Positions 10,773 to 22,107 of a stretch of DNA of 64,000 nt are shown here, in pieces (within the stretch, counting starts at the first letter, position 1; the number at the start of each line of letters is the position of its first letter). Under the pieces are notes generated by a model that saw nothing but the letters and a program-made list of their open reading frames with translations, searched no databases and was not told the DNA's origin. A program made the translations under genes and the position numbers. Source of the DNA: Nectonema munidae (lineage: Eukaryota > Nematomorpha > Nectonematoida > Nectonematidae); contig JAUIRK010000227.1 of assembly GCA_030549495.1 (NCBI GenBank), positions 186,001-250,000 of the forward strand. The letters run 5' to 3'.

Positions 10773-12157
10773 CAGTGGTTTTCAAACTGAAGTCCGAAGT
10801 CCCCTAAGAAATGGAGAAGCAGTTCTATGGGGACCGAGAAGGGCTCACTAAGTTGATCGTTTTACGCAACATATTGCACCCATATGGGTCATTTGCGATT
10901 TTTGCCAATAAAAAATAATTTAGTCTTTGAATTGAGTACTATTTTTTATTTTTTTATTACTTTTCAGGCCTGGTTTTATAGATGTAAATGTACTTTTTTC
11001 TTAATGGCTTAAAAAATTAAATATGACTAATCATACTTAAAATATGGTTTTACTGCATTAACATGTTTTTGGGAAGAGGAAAATAAGCCTTTTGGACTCT
11101 GAAATGTTAGCATGCACTATTTTAATGGCCGTCAAGTGAAGCACTAGGGTTAGGTAAAATAAACTATTGACTATTTTAAACATTAAGATGAACGATTGCA
11201 CAAATCTAGGTTTAATAACATAAAAAGGTTTTTGAAAAATATTAAGTATGGTTTTAAAAGTTTTAAAAAATATCTGTTTCAAATAATCCCACAACATAGG
11301 AGAACTGTTGATATTACCTTACGGCAAAGATATCATATTGAATGTTCTAAGAAGTTCTGAACTTTGAAAATTGGAAGCATATCTTCCTGTCAAAGGATAC
11401 CGTTAGAAGATTAATAGGAGAAATGTCTGATGACATATCAGAGGTAGTTTTATTGATTCGGAATTCTATTTTTAACTTTTTTGCAATTCAACTTGATGAA
11501 ACGATGGATCGGAACCACAATATGTATTACCAAGCTCCTGGTAGACAATTTTTTCTTTTACAAAACTCTTTGCAGTAGAACAACTTCTAGAGAAATATTT
11601 GACACTTAAGGTATATTATTAGGTATATTTCCACTTAGAGGGTGTACTGGCCGTACTCTAGCAATTTCTTGTTGTTCGAGTTTTCAGACTCTGATTAAGA
11701 AAAAATCTCCAGATGTAATTGGAACCCAGTGCGCTATTCATCGTCAATAAAAACAATATTTGATGGGTTGAACATTTTTCTCAATGAAGTCATTAAAACA
11801 GAGTATTTAATTGAAGCAAATGCGTTCAACTTTGTTTGTTTTGAGAGTGTTGCAAAGAAAATGATTTCGAAAACTTTTGCAATACTCAAACGTGAGGTGG
11901 CTTTCCAAACGAAAAGTTTCGAAGCGGTACTATGTATACAAATGGAGCAATTTGTGCAAAGCAAACTAGACATACATGTAGAATTTTCTGATCTCCATTT
12001 TCGTATATTCCTATCATTTTTAGTGAACATATTTGAATCTATGAATTTCTTATTTTCTATGATAAAGAGATCACAATACTCCAGTCATAAAAAATTGACC
12101 CATTTGACATCACATTGGAGGGCCGTCGCATGAAAGGAGGTATATTGTTTACTATAG
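10773..12157 (+). mobile_element. Decayed hAT element (ZBED/GTF2IRD2-like transposase), plus strand
   Basis: Begins with a hAT/Charlie-type terminus (CAGTGGTTTTCAAACTGAAG) at 10773. The decayed transposase follows: HNIGELLILPYGKD near 11290, DTVRRLIGEMSDDISE near 11400, QLDETMDRN near 11490 (the first catalytic Asp segment), LIKKKSPDVIGTQCAIHRQ near 11695, then an open stretch 11788-12090 containing FAILKREV, MEQFVQSKLDIHVEFSDLHF and NIFESMNF. Frameshifts and stops separate these pieces. No right terminus is visible; it seems cut off where the next hAT fragment begins. Confidence 0.7.
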
Positions 12158-13703
12158 TATAGATGATCCTTAAATGATTAACATTAAATGACTTACATGA
12201 CTGTAAGTGATCATTTGTTAATTGGGATCTTTGTTTTGTTTTAATACTATTCATAAAAGAAAAAGTTGTTTCACACAAATACGTTGATCCAAAAATGCAT
12301 TGAAATTATCAAATATCATCCAAAAGTTTGGGTATTTATTTTAGATTATATATTTTCAAAAATCTTTCTCACCAAACATTGATTTGAGACTTAAATCGCA
12401 TTTGATGTCTACAAGTTCTTCTTCTAAATCAGCTAAACTAGATATCCGTAGGAAATCACCAAGTTTACTAGTCAAAATTTCATGGTTGATGTCATCTTTA
12501 AAAGGGTTTGAGAGAAAATTAATGATGTCTTCGAGCTCATTGAAGGTTGCAAATCTTTTTTCAAATTCTTTTGAGAGTGATTTAAGATATTCAATGTATT
12601 TATCAACACTCAAAACTTTTTTATAATCTCTTTCATCAGCTAAATTTGGGAAATGCTTCAAATCGCAACGTCTTATCTGCTTCAGTAGTATATTTAACTT
12701 CTCTTTAAATGACTTTATATGGCTGACCATTTCAATTATTGTTTTTTCATTGCCTTGTAATTGAGTATTAAGTTGATTCAACTTTTTAGTAACATCACAA
12801 AAAAGGCAAGGTCACAGCGCCATTCTGAATCACTCAATTTAGGACATAGATTTTCCTTAGTTTCTAGAAAAAGACACACTTTGGGCAAAATCTCTCTAAA
12901 ACGAACCAGAAACTCAACCATCTAACATCTGTATGTAGAAGCAATTCATTGTGCTATTCCCAACCTTCCTTCATTTAAGCACGAAATTGTCGACGTGATA
13001 AACTTTTTGATTTGATGTAATTGACTGTTTTGAATGCTATGTCCATAACATGATCAAAATTCATAACTTTCGAGCACAGGACTTGATTGTGTATAATGCA
13101 ATGATAGTCCGTGAATCTAGGAAACTTGTCATTACGTTTACAAAGAGCAATAAAACCATTCTTATGACCAGTCATTGCAGGAGCACCATCAGTCTTTATT
13201 GAAAACAATTTGCTGAGGGGGAAATTTGTACGTGAAAAAAATCCTTGAATTAACTTTAGATATCTTCACCTCTAGTGCGTTCTTTCATTGGAATTATTGT
13301 CAATGGCTCTTGTTCGGCTGACATATCATCAAAAACCATTGTAATGAAAACACAGAGTTGAGCAGTAACAATATAGTCAGTGGACTCTTCAAACTGCAGG
13401 GAGAGTACAATGCACTTATCAATATTAGTTTGTAAAACTTGCTCAAGATTTTGGCTAATATCTTCGGTTCTTAGAATGATAGTGTTTCGCGACAATGACA
13501 TGATTTTGATACAAGTCATTATTTCAAAATTTAAAAAATATAAATCAAAATTAAAATAAATAAATCTTCGAAAAAATCAAAATACTAATAAAAATAAAAA
13601 ATTCTAAAATTTTATGCGTCGGTCTACTTCCAAAAGCTTTGCGGTCGACTAGTCGACCTTGGGCGACGTCTTGGACACGCCTGCTATAGATGATCCTTAA
13701 ATG
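12158..13703 (-). mobile_element. Decayed hAT element (ZBED/GTF2IRD2-like), minus strand, with flanking 19-bp repeats
   Basis: Minus-strand parts: SLQFEESTD (13256-13519), TDGAPAMTGHKNGF and CIIHNQVLCSKVM (12975-13208), and a C-terminal stretch (12356-12781) with the family's LNTQLQG...HIKSFKEKL pattern. In order these match the catalytic core and C-terminus of the hAT subgroup that includes GTF2IRD2 and ZBED-type proteins. The 5' terminus reads CAGGCGTGTCCAAGACGTCG on the minus strand, ending at about 13683, a good hAT end. An identical 19-base string (TATAGATGATCCTTAAATG) lies at 12158-12176 and 13685-13703. That is longer than the usual 8-bp hAT duplication. Broken by frameshifts and internal losses. 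Confidence 0.7.
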
Positions 13704-13739
13704 TCAAAACAGTCTTTCCATCTATTCCTTTTTATATCG

Positions 13740-14285
13740 AATACACTGCTTTAAAAACCCAAAGTAATGGTAAAAACTAAATTGTTGGCTGTATCTACAG
13801 AAGCCCTTCAATTAGTCAGCTCCACTCATCTCAGAAAATCCTCCAACATTTTTCGTATTTTCTAAATTTATTCCCAAACTCAATCTTGATCTTTATTGGT
13901 GACTTTCACTACTCCTCAATTTGTTGGAAACCACAATGATCTATTATTTATAAAACAAATTGTTTTGAAAATTTTTTTCAGAATTTTTAGCTTCTAATAA
14001 CTTGTTCTAGTTAATACAGGAAGCAACAAGAATAGACCAATTTGGTAAAAAAAAAAAGTATATTAGACTTATTGATCACAAACTATCTTGCCAACTCACC
14101 CATATGGATGTTACAAATGAAACAATAGCACAAAATGTCGCTATAAAAAGACTCAAAAAATCATATAGCCCATATTTGAACAGCTTTACTATAGCTATAT
14201 ACAAAAAGAAAAATAACCTATATAAAAAGTATATGAAGCATAAAACCTCATATTATGGTCTCAATTCAAAAGGGTTTCCAATGCA
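13740..14285 (+). pseudogene. CR1/L2-like LINE fragment, 5' part, plus strand
   Basis: Weak but ordered traces: LIFIGDFHYSSI near 13890 resembles the IxxGDFN segment of an AP endonuclease domain; 14104-14285 encodes a Lys/Tyr-rich stretch (NNLYKKYMKHK) like the linker ahead of reverse transcriptase. It is cut at 14285 by a TTAA-type terminus. Similar LINE-like coding appears beyond the other terminus at 23858-24260. Confidence 0.4.
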
Positions 14286-14479
14286 TTAACCCTATTCGTG
14301 ACTGGCTATTTTTATTTTCTCAGTGACGGGTGCTATTTTAGCCCCCCTCCCCCCCCCCCCCCTTTTTCTTAAAATATTAAATATTTTTACAAAATTCTCA
14401 CTTGAACATACTAAGAGAGAGAGAGAAAGTTTATTGAAAATACAAACAATTAAAAAATGAGAATGCTTGCAAAATAACA

Positions 14480-16004
14480 TCGAGAAAAAAAAATATATAG
14501 ATATATATACATTTTTTTTTATTTATTTTATAGGTAAATTAAATTAAGAGATACAAAGAGTAATTTAACATAAAATAGAACAAACAAGATATAAATTTAT
14601 TCTTATATATATTCTCCATGTTGAGACATATAAAATTATTAGAAAAAAAATGAAAGTATAAACAAAATTGTGCAATACAAAAGGCCAGGAGCCACTTTTA
14701 TGTTGTTGCACTACGATCAGAAACAATACAAAATTTTAACATACAAACAATACTTTGAAAATAGGAGAAATTACAACAAAATATTAATCAAGACATAAAA
14801 TATCCAAGTTTTAAGTTACCAGTCTTATTAAATATTACATACAAAACAATTATTTATTACACATTGTACTTCATAATTTTTAGTATACGTTTCTTTTACT
14901 TTTTTTTTAAATTGACTAATACTTAGACTTAATAAATCGATTAGATAAAAATTATTGTTCCAAAATTCAGACAACCTGTATTTTATTGTTTGATAAAAGT
15001 TTGATCTATTATATAATGGAAGTAGAGATTTCCATTTGCAACGCAAATCATATTTATTTTTAGCAGGGTTAAAATCTAATAAATCAACAAAGATATCTGG
15101 CAGTTGATTGTTAAAATATTTGTATAATGTCAAAGCAAGATTATATTTATAGAGATCGTCAATCATCAAAATTTCAGCTTTAAGAAACATTAGATTTGTA
15201 TGAGACAAACGGTTTTCATTAAAAATAATTCTAATAGCTTTTTTTGTAGTCTTAGCAAATGTGAAAAATTTTGATGTCCCCACAGTGTTATCCCATAGTT
15301 TATATAAGGTAGAAAAATGAGTTATATAGTAATTTTTTTACTTTAATGGTAAAAGCATTTTTAAAACACGTCAAAATACCTATCACTCTTGAAATTTTAT
15401 TTTGTATAGAAGTAATATGATTCGCCCAAGTTAGTCTACTGTCGATGGCCACCCCTAATAAAGGAAACGAATCGACCATCTCAAACATAAAGTTATTAAA
15501 ATTGATGTCAACTTTTTTTTATTTGAGAATAGGATTGCTTTAGACTTATTAAGGTTAATTTTCGTACCATTCTTATAACACCAGTTGATTACCCCCTCAA
15601 GTTGATTATTAAAATATTCATGAGTGACTAAAATATCATCGAATAGGAATGGTATGTTAATCGTGAGATCATCAGCGAAGGAGAAGAAATTTAAATTTTT
15701 GTTGATAAATTACAAATCATTAGAATAAATTAAAAAGAGTAAGGGGCCTAAAATTGACCCTTGCGGTACACCCGCAGTAATTTTATTTTTTTCGGACAAA
15801 CAATCATCAATAGCAACTTGTTGCTGCCGTTCATCAAAATAACTTTTCATGAGAAGCAATGTTTTGTCTGAAAAACCATATAATTGCAACTTTTGTAGAA
15901 GCAGTCTATGAGAAACCCTATCAAACGCTTTACTAAGATCCATGAAAACAGTCAATACGCCTCTTCTGGATTGTAGGTTGTCTATTATATTATTTACAAA
16001 AAGA
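14480..16004 (-). mobile_element. CR1/L2-like LINE fragment: RT and C-terminal region
   Basis: Minus strand. RT motifs are FMDLSKAFDRVSH and GVPQGSILGPLLF in 15710-15955, and SFADDLTIN near 15670 (FADD in place of YADD) after an in-frame TAA. Then GVAIDSRLTWANHI (15300-15488) and a long C-terminal stretch (14828-15283) with KKAIRIIF and LPDIF, as in CR1/L2/Daphne-type LINEs. The frame changes between the last two pieces. About 350 bases of AT-rich 3' tail run down to the C-rich tract at 14343. The 5' end is lost at 16004, where a TTAA-type terminus begins. Confidence 0.7.
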
Positions 16005-16140
16005 TTTAACCCTATTAGTGCTGGGCAAAATTTGTCCGCTCAAGTGCTGGGGGGGGGGGGCGTAAAGTGCCCACCCCCCCTCCCCCCCCCCCCCTATTTT
16101 TCTCGGATATTAATAAGTTTTTATAAATATTTTTAATGTT

Positions 16141-17590
16141 ACATATATATTTCAACTATGCTGAATTCAGTGGTGATGGTCATTTTTTATCAAAATCAAT
16201 CAAACCTGTCAAAAAAATGATCTAAATGTGACAGCTCATCTCAAAAAGGAACTTTTTATTTAAATAAGTATAAGTTTTTTACGCATGTATACCCATTTTC
16301 AAATATGCTGAATTCAGTGGTGATATTCATTTTTTATGAAAATCAATCAAACCTGTCAAAAAATTGATCTAAATGTGACAGCTCATCTCAAAAAGGAACT
16401 TTTTATCTAAATAAGTATATAAAGTTTTTTACACATGTATACCCATTTTCAAATATGCTGAATTCAGTGGTGATATTCATTTTTTATGAAAATCAATCAA
16501 ACCTGTCAAAAAATTGATCTAAATGTGACAGCTCATCTCAAAAAGGAACTTTTTATCTAAATAAGTATGTAAAGTTTTTTACACATGTATACCCATTTTC
16601 AAATATGCTAAATTCAGTGGTGATATTCATTTTTTATGAAAATCAATCAAACCTGTCAAAAAATTGATCTAAATGTGACAGCTCATCTCAAAAAGAACTT
16701 TTTATCTAAATAAGTATATAAAGTTTTTTACACATGTATACCCATTTTCAAATATGCTGAATTCATTGGTGATATTCATTTTTTATGAAAATCAATAAAA
16801 AATGTCAAAAAATTGATTTAAATGTGACAGCTCATCTCAAAAAGGAACTTTTTATCTAAATAAGTATATAAAGTTTTTTACACATGTATACCCATTTTCA
16901 AATATGCTGAATTCAGTAGTGATATTTATTTTTTATAAAAATCATTCAAACCTGTCAAAAAAGTGATTTACATATGACAGCTCATCTCAAAAAAGAAACT
17001 TTTTATCTAAATAATTATATAATGTTTTTTACACATATACACCCATTTTCAAGTATGCTGAATTCATCGGTGATATTCATTTTTTATATAAAAATCACTT
17101 AAAGTTATCAAAGCATTGATTTATATATGACAGCTCAACTTAAAAAGAAACTTTTTATCTAAGTAATAATATAAAGTTTTTTACACATATATATACCCAT
17201 TTTTAAGCATGCGTAATTCAGTGGTGATATTCATTTTTTTATAAAAATCAATCAAAAATGTCAAAAAATTGATTTATCGCAAAAGAAAAGGATCAGGCAT
17301 GGTTTTTTAAATGAGAGAATTACGTTTAATAGAAAGTATAGGGAGGTTATGAAGTTTACCGGGTATGGCATTTTACACACATATACCCATTTTTAAGTAG
17401 GCTGTGTTTACTGGTTATATTCCTTTTTTTTATAAATATTAGTCAAACCTGACAAAATAATTTAAATATGACAGCCCATGTTAAAATTAAAATTTTAATT
17501 CTTTTAAAGTTTATATACATTTCAAGTATGCAGAATTTAATGGTGATGTTCATTTTTTATGAAATCAATAAAACATATCAAAAAATCGAT
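16141..17590. repeat. ~150-bp satellite array, about nine to ten copies
   Basis: The word GCTGAATTCAGTGG recurs near 16160, 16307, 16457, 16607 (one change), 16756, 16906, 17057 and, more diverged, 17210, 17400 and 17520: a period of 147-151 bases. Each unit also carries AAAAATTGAT, GTGACAGCTCATCTCAAAAA and ACACATGTATACCCATTTTC. The first five units are very alike; the right-hand units decay progressively. Confidence 0.85.
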
Positions 17591-18229
17591 TAAACCTGTA
17601 AATCAATGTCAAATATATAAACATAAAAATAACTTCTACTTGCAGTATTTCTCTGTAATTATTTTCTTAATTTATTTAATAAACCAACTTTAGGTGTTTA
17701 ATTCACTCAAAATATTTCATTCTACAGTAACTTATGTAACTCGATAGGACCTCCATCTTTTTGGCTACAAATTCGTTATCGGCTAGTAGTCTCTACGTCA
17801 TATTATAATTTACAGTATGTAATTTTGGTATTCATTCTATGATGATCCTTTCTTGGTAGCTCTTTTTCATTAGAAATTTATATTCCTCAATGTGTGTTCG
17901 AAAATTTTTTATAAGGATAAAATTACTTTTTTCCTCTCAGGCCTAAATATTTGTCAACCAATCTCATTTCAAATGTTTTTATCTGATGAATTATTCGTGA
18001 TGTTGATTGTTCAATTACAAAACGTTGTCAACGTTCTTAATAGATGGACAAATTCAATTTAAATTAAAAATATCTTGATAGTGACTAAATTCTCTTATAT
18101 TGGCATCTGTGGCATTTTTGATAAATCTGACCTATTCTAAATTTTCAGATTTCCTACCCATCTTGGCTAAATGTTAACTCTAATCCTAGATGATAAGCTA
18201 TAGATTTAAATATTTTTCATTTGTAAAAG

Positions 18230-19640
18230 AGGAACTTCTTTTTCACAGTCAAAATATTTTTGAAGACAGTATCTAGAAGTAAACCGCAAATCTGATTCAA
18301 GCTTTAAGATATTTTAAAACCATAAATGCCAAACCTAAGTTCAAAAATGAAACCAGCATCTTCCATTTGGCATATAAACAGATATTTTATTTAAATTTCA
18401 AAAATATTTCTGTAGGCATTAGACGTAAATCGAAAATTTGATTGACACTTTCAGATATTTAAAACCTCTAAATGCAAAAAATGATTTCAGAAATAAAAAT
18501 TATCATGGTCGAATTGGTATAAAAACATATATATCATGTAAAATTAGAGAGAATATTTTGAGATATAGTTTTCAGACATAAACCGCAAATTTGATTGATA
18601 CTAGCAGAAAAAACCTCTAAATGCGAAAACTGTGTTCAGAAATGAAATCATCATGATCTATATGCTATAAAAACAAATTTTAGAACTAAACGCAAATTTA
18701 ATTGATACTTATATGTATTTTCAAATTCAAGCTGCAAAAATTGAGTCCATAAATGAAACTAGCATGGTTGATTGGTATAAAAACATATATTTAATTTTAA
18801 AATTTGAATGAATGTTTTTGGAGACAATTTTTAAAAGTAAACCGCAAATTTGATTAACACTTATAGGTATTTTCATATCCTAAATCTAAAAAATGAGTTC
18901 AGAAATGAAAACAGCATGATTGATTTGGTATAAAAACATATATTTCAAGAGAATATTTTTGGAGATAATTTTCAGAAGTATACCGCAAATTTGATTAATA
19001 CTTAAAGGTATTTTCAAATCCTAAATGTAAAAAATGAGTTCAAAAATGAAAACAGCATGATCGATTTGGTATAAAAACAAATATTTTATGTAAAATTGAG
19101 AGAATATTTTTGGAGATAGCTTTAAACCGCAAATTTTGACTGATATTTTAAAACCTCTAAATGTGAAAAATGAGTTCAGAAATGAAAACAGCATGGTTGA
19201 TTTGGTATAAAAAATATATTTCATTGTAAAATTTGAATGAATGTTTTTGGAGACAATTTTTAGAAGTAAACCGAAAATTTGATTAACACTTATAGGTATT
19301 TTCACATCCTAAACGTAAAAAATGAGTCAAGAAATGAAAACAGCATGACCGATTTAGTATAAAAACATATATTTTATGTAAAATTTAAAGGTATATTTTA
19401 TTAGATATATTTTAGATTAATCAAAATTTTGATTGACATTTTCTAAAAAGTAGCCATGATTATTGAAAAAATTAAATATATAAAGTGTTATGCGTTCCAA
19501 ACTCTATATAATTATAAATTTTCAGGGTAGTATATAATATAGATCCTAAGTTATAAGGTTAAGTACAGATAATGTCAAAATTTTTCTGAAAAATTTTAAT
19601 TTTTGATTTTGATTGACAGTTTTGAAAATGAAGGGTTCAT
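18230..19640. repeat. ~145-bp satellite array, about ten diverged copies
   Basis: The word AAACCGCAAATTTGATT and variants recur near 18279, 18427, 18578, 18690, 18838, 18978, 19124, 19267, 19420 and 19600. Units share GAGTTCAGAAATGAAAACAG and TTGGTATAAAAACATATAT. The repeat differs from the array at 16141-17590 although the period is similar. Open frames seen here are chance products of the repeat. Confidence 0.8.
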
Positions 19641-19799
19641 TCAACTACCATGAAAATGGTTTCAAAAGATGCAGCTAGCGATTTTAGGAAAGGTCACAAA
19701 ATTTGAAGGGATATGATTCAGCCAATTTTCTACAATTAATTTTTTAGTGAAGGGGGGGGGGGGGCGTTTTACTCCAGCACTAAATGTTTCATACGTACC

Positions 19800-21669
19800 T
19801 AAGAGAAACAGAAAAGTTCTCCTTAGTTCTTCGCATTTTACAATTGACATCTCTAACCGTAATGATAAAAGCCATTCATTATTCTTGATTATAACAAATA
19901 TAAAGGAGGAGTTGATTTGATGGATGGAATCTTAGAAGAGTTCACTACGAAAAGAATAACAAGAAGATGTCCTATCTTGTTAAACTATAACATTATTGAT
20001 ATTTCTTAGCACAATGCTTTCATTTTGATGTGTAAAAATGGTTATAAGCTGAGCAGAAAACAGTTTTTAAGAAATTTGTCTTTTCAACTAGCACAAAAAT
20101 TTGCTACGAAGACAATTTATCATCATCACAATCTTCTTCATTGTCAGAAAGATGCTCTCTTCTAGCTTCAGATCTATTTTTTTCTTCCCAGTCATTTTCA
20201 CTAGCTATAGGATGTATGGCCGAATCGAACTTAACAAAGTTTTTCCACTCCGTTTCTGACATTAAATTGAGTAAATCATCATCCATGTTAAAATTTTCTT
20301 CTTGAGGTAAAACTTCATTATAGGTAAAACCACATTTAGCAAAGCATTTTTTAATCATCACAGGTGTTACCAAATTCCATGAATCTTTCAACCAAGTTAT
20401 TGCATCAAGTATACTGATCTGAGCCGCAATTTCTCACACGTTTTTAGCTTCATCCATTTTTAACAAAATGTGTCTCAACAGCTTCTTTCTGTAGTAAGAT
20501 TTTACCGTCTTGATGATTCCTGCATGAAAATGTGTTTGGAGGAAGATAAACTAACTTCACGTTCGATAAAGAAGAATAAGAATGAGCGCTACAATTATCA
20601 ACAAATAAAATTATAGATCTTGATTTAAATTTCATTCGATTGTTCAGACGATTAACCAAGTCTGAAGAGATTTGACTATTCATCCACGCTTTTTTGTTGT
20701 GCTTGCATTCGATAGTAAGTAAAGATGTTGAAAAGCGACGGAAACAACGGGGATTAGCTCAACGTCCAATCACCAGAGGAGTCAATTTTTCACCAGATGC
20801 GCTGCAGCATAAAAGAACAGTTAACCTATTTTTTGAGTTTTTCACCCCTTTTCAACTTTATCCTTTCATCATTTGCGATTTGTTAGGCAAGGCACGAAAA
20901 AATAGAGCCGTCTCATCTGCATTGAAAATGTCATCTAGCGAATATCCAGCACATAAAGACATCAAACGTGAACACCAATTTTCAATCGTTTCTTCACTTA
21001 CGCTTGCACTCTCTCCAGATAAAATGGAGCAAGAGATATTGTGCCTTCTTTGAAATCGATCTAACCAACCATTTGAAGCAACAAAACTTTCTAACTTCAG
21101 ATCTTTAGACAGTAAAAGTGCCTTTCCTTGAATTAACTTACCTGATATAGGAATATTTTTTCTACTTGCCTCACAAAACCACTTGAATACTAACTTGTTC
21201 AAACAATCATTTTCTGTTTTTTCAGTTTGGTAACCTTCATTTTAGGATGCGAGCCATTCTCCCATACTTCTTTAATTTTTTCTCTATTCCGGTTAATATT
21301 TTGCAATTGAGTTTTGCTCACACTCATTTCTTTAGCGATATGCAAACACTTCATGCCTTTATCATATTTTTCGATGACTTCTACTTTTTGTTTCAGACTC
21401 AAGTGAAAACGTTTTTTTGTTAAAGACATGAAAAAAGTAAGCGTTGATAATGCGAAGACAGAATGAAGGTAAGTTAATTAGATTGAGTATCAACAATATG
21501 AATCAATTAAATTTTCATTAGAAACAGGTGAGTTACAAACCACAGGTCGTAATGGATAACCGTCTAAGAGGGGTAATTTTCATGTAAATTCATTTCTGCA
21601 CAGAAAATAAAGTCGTATTATGAGGGAAGTCGTTATAGAGAGTGGTCGTATTTGAGGTGGGTTACTGTA
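19800..21669 (-). mobile_element. Tigger-type (CENP-B-like) Tc1/mariner element, decayed
   Basis: The right end is a Tigger terminus on the minus strand (CAGTAACCCACCTCAAATAC, ending at 21667 before TA). Coding: an N-terminal HTH (21199-21429, LSLKQKVEVIEKYDKGMK), a CENP-B-type second HTH (20858-21202, GWLDRFQRRHNI) ending with FNADETALFF (first Asp), then NRLTVLLCCSASGEK and FVDNCSAH (second Asp, near 20590), then 20104-20391 with SWNLVTPVMIKKCF and an acidic C-terminus. Two frame changes, at least two stops, and the third catalytic Asp segment is not readable near 20530. The left terminus is lost. Confidence 0.8.
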
Positions 21670-22107
21670 GTATACAAAATTGTTAAAAATTCTAAACGGT
21701 GGATTGCATATGAACTATATTTTGGAATGCCTATGGGGGACCAATTCTAATCATGGGCTCCACATGTAGTATGTGGAAGTTGTCCTTCAACATTAGAAGG
21801 ATGGTTGCGAGGAACAAGAAAAGCAATGCCTTTTGGAGTTCCAAAAAATGGAGAAAACCTAAAGACCATCTTAATAACTGTTATTTCTGTATGATTGATA
21901 TATCAAAGTATAGAAAAGTAAAAAGGTAGACAAGCGCTTCAGTATCCAGGCATACCTTCATCAAAAGCACCTGTCTTACATGATAGCAGTTTAACAATAT
22001 CACTGCCGCCAAAAAAAGTAATTGTGTAATATTCAAATTGTGCAATTCCTTTGTGTGATTCTTTTCCACCTTTATTTGAATGCATGTCTTTTCTATAATT
22101 TTATCAT
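21670..22107. other. Unassigned AT-rich spacer
   Basis: Between the Tigger terminus and the next reading frame; it may be 5' flank of the transposase-like gene that follows. No promoter or gene recognised. Confidence 0.4.

Larger units (their letters stand above)
16006..19789. mobile_element. Second TTAA-type structure, filled with satellite DNA
   Basis: Left end TTAA (16006-16009) then CCCTATTAGTGCTGG. The right end near 19776-19788 carries CCAGCACTAAATG, an inverted match to ATTAGTGCTGG, without a clear TTAA. Both ends have long G or C runs just inside, as does the 14290 terminus, so the two structures look related. There is no transposase; the interior is two arrays of ~150-bp and ~145-bp repeats. 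Confidence 0.5.

Noticed and set aside
11058-11297. 79-codon minus-strand frame
   Set aside because: Lies in the hAT 5' region, hydrophobic AT-rich composition and no motif.
19021-19305. 94-codon minus-strand frame
   Set aside because: Internal repetition shows it is a reading of the 145-bp satellite.
20694-21053. 119-codon plus-strand frame
   Set aside because: Antisense to the Tigger transposase, which has recognisable motifs.
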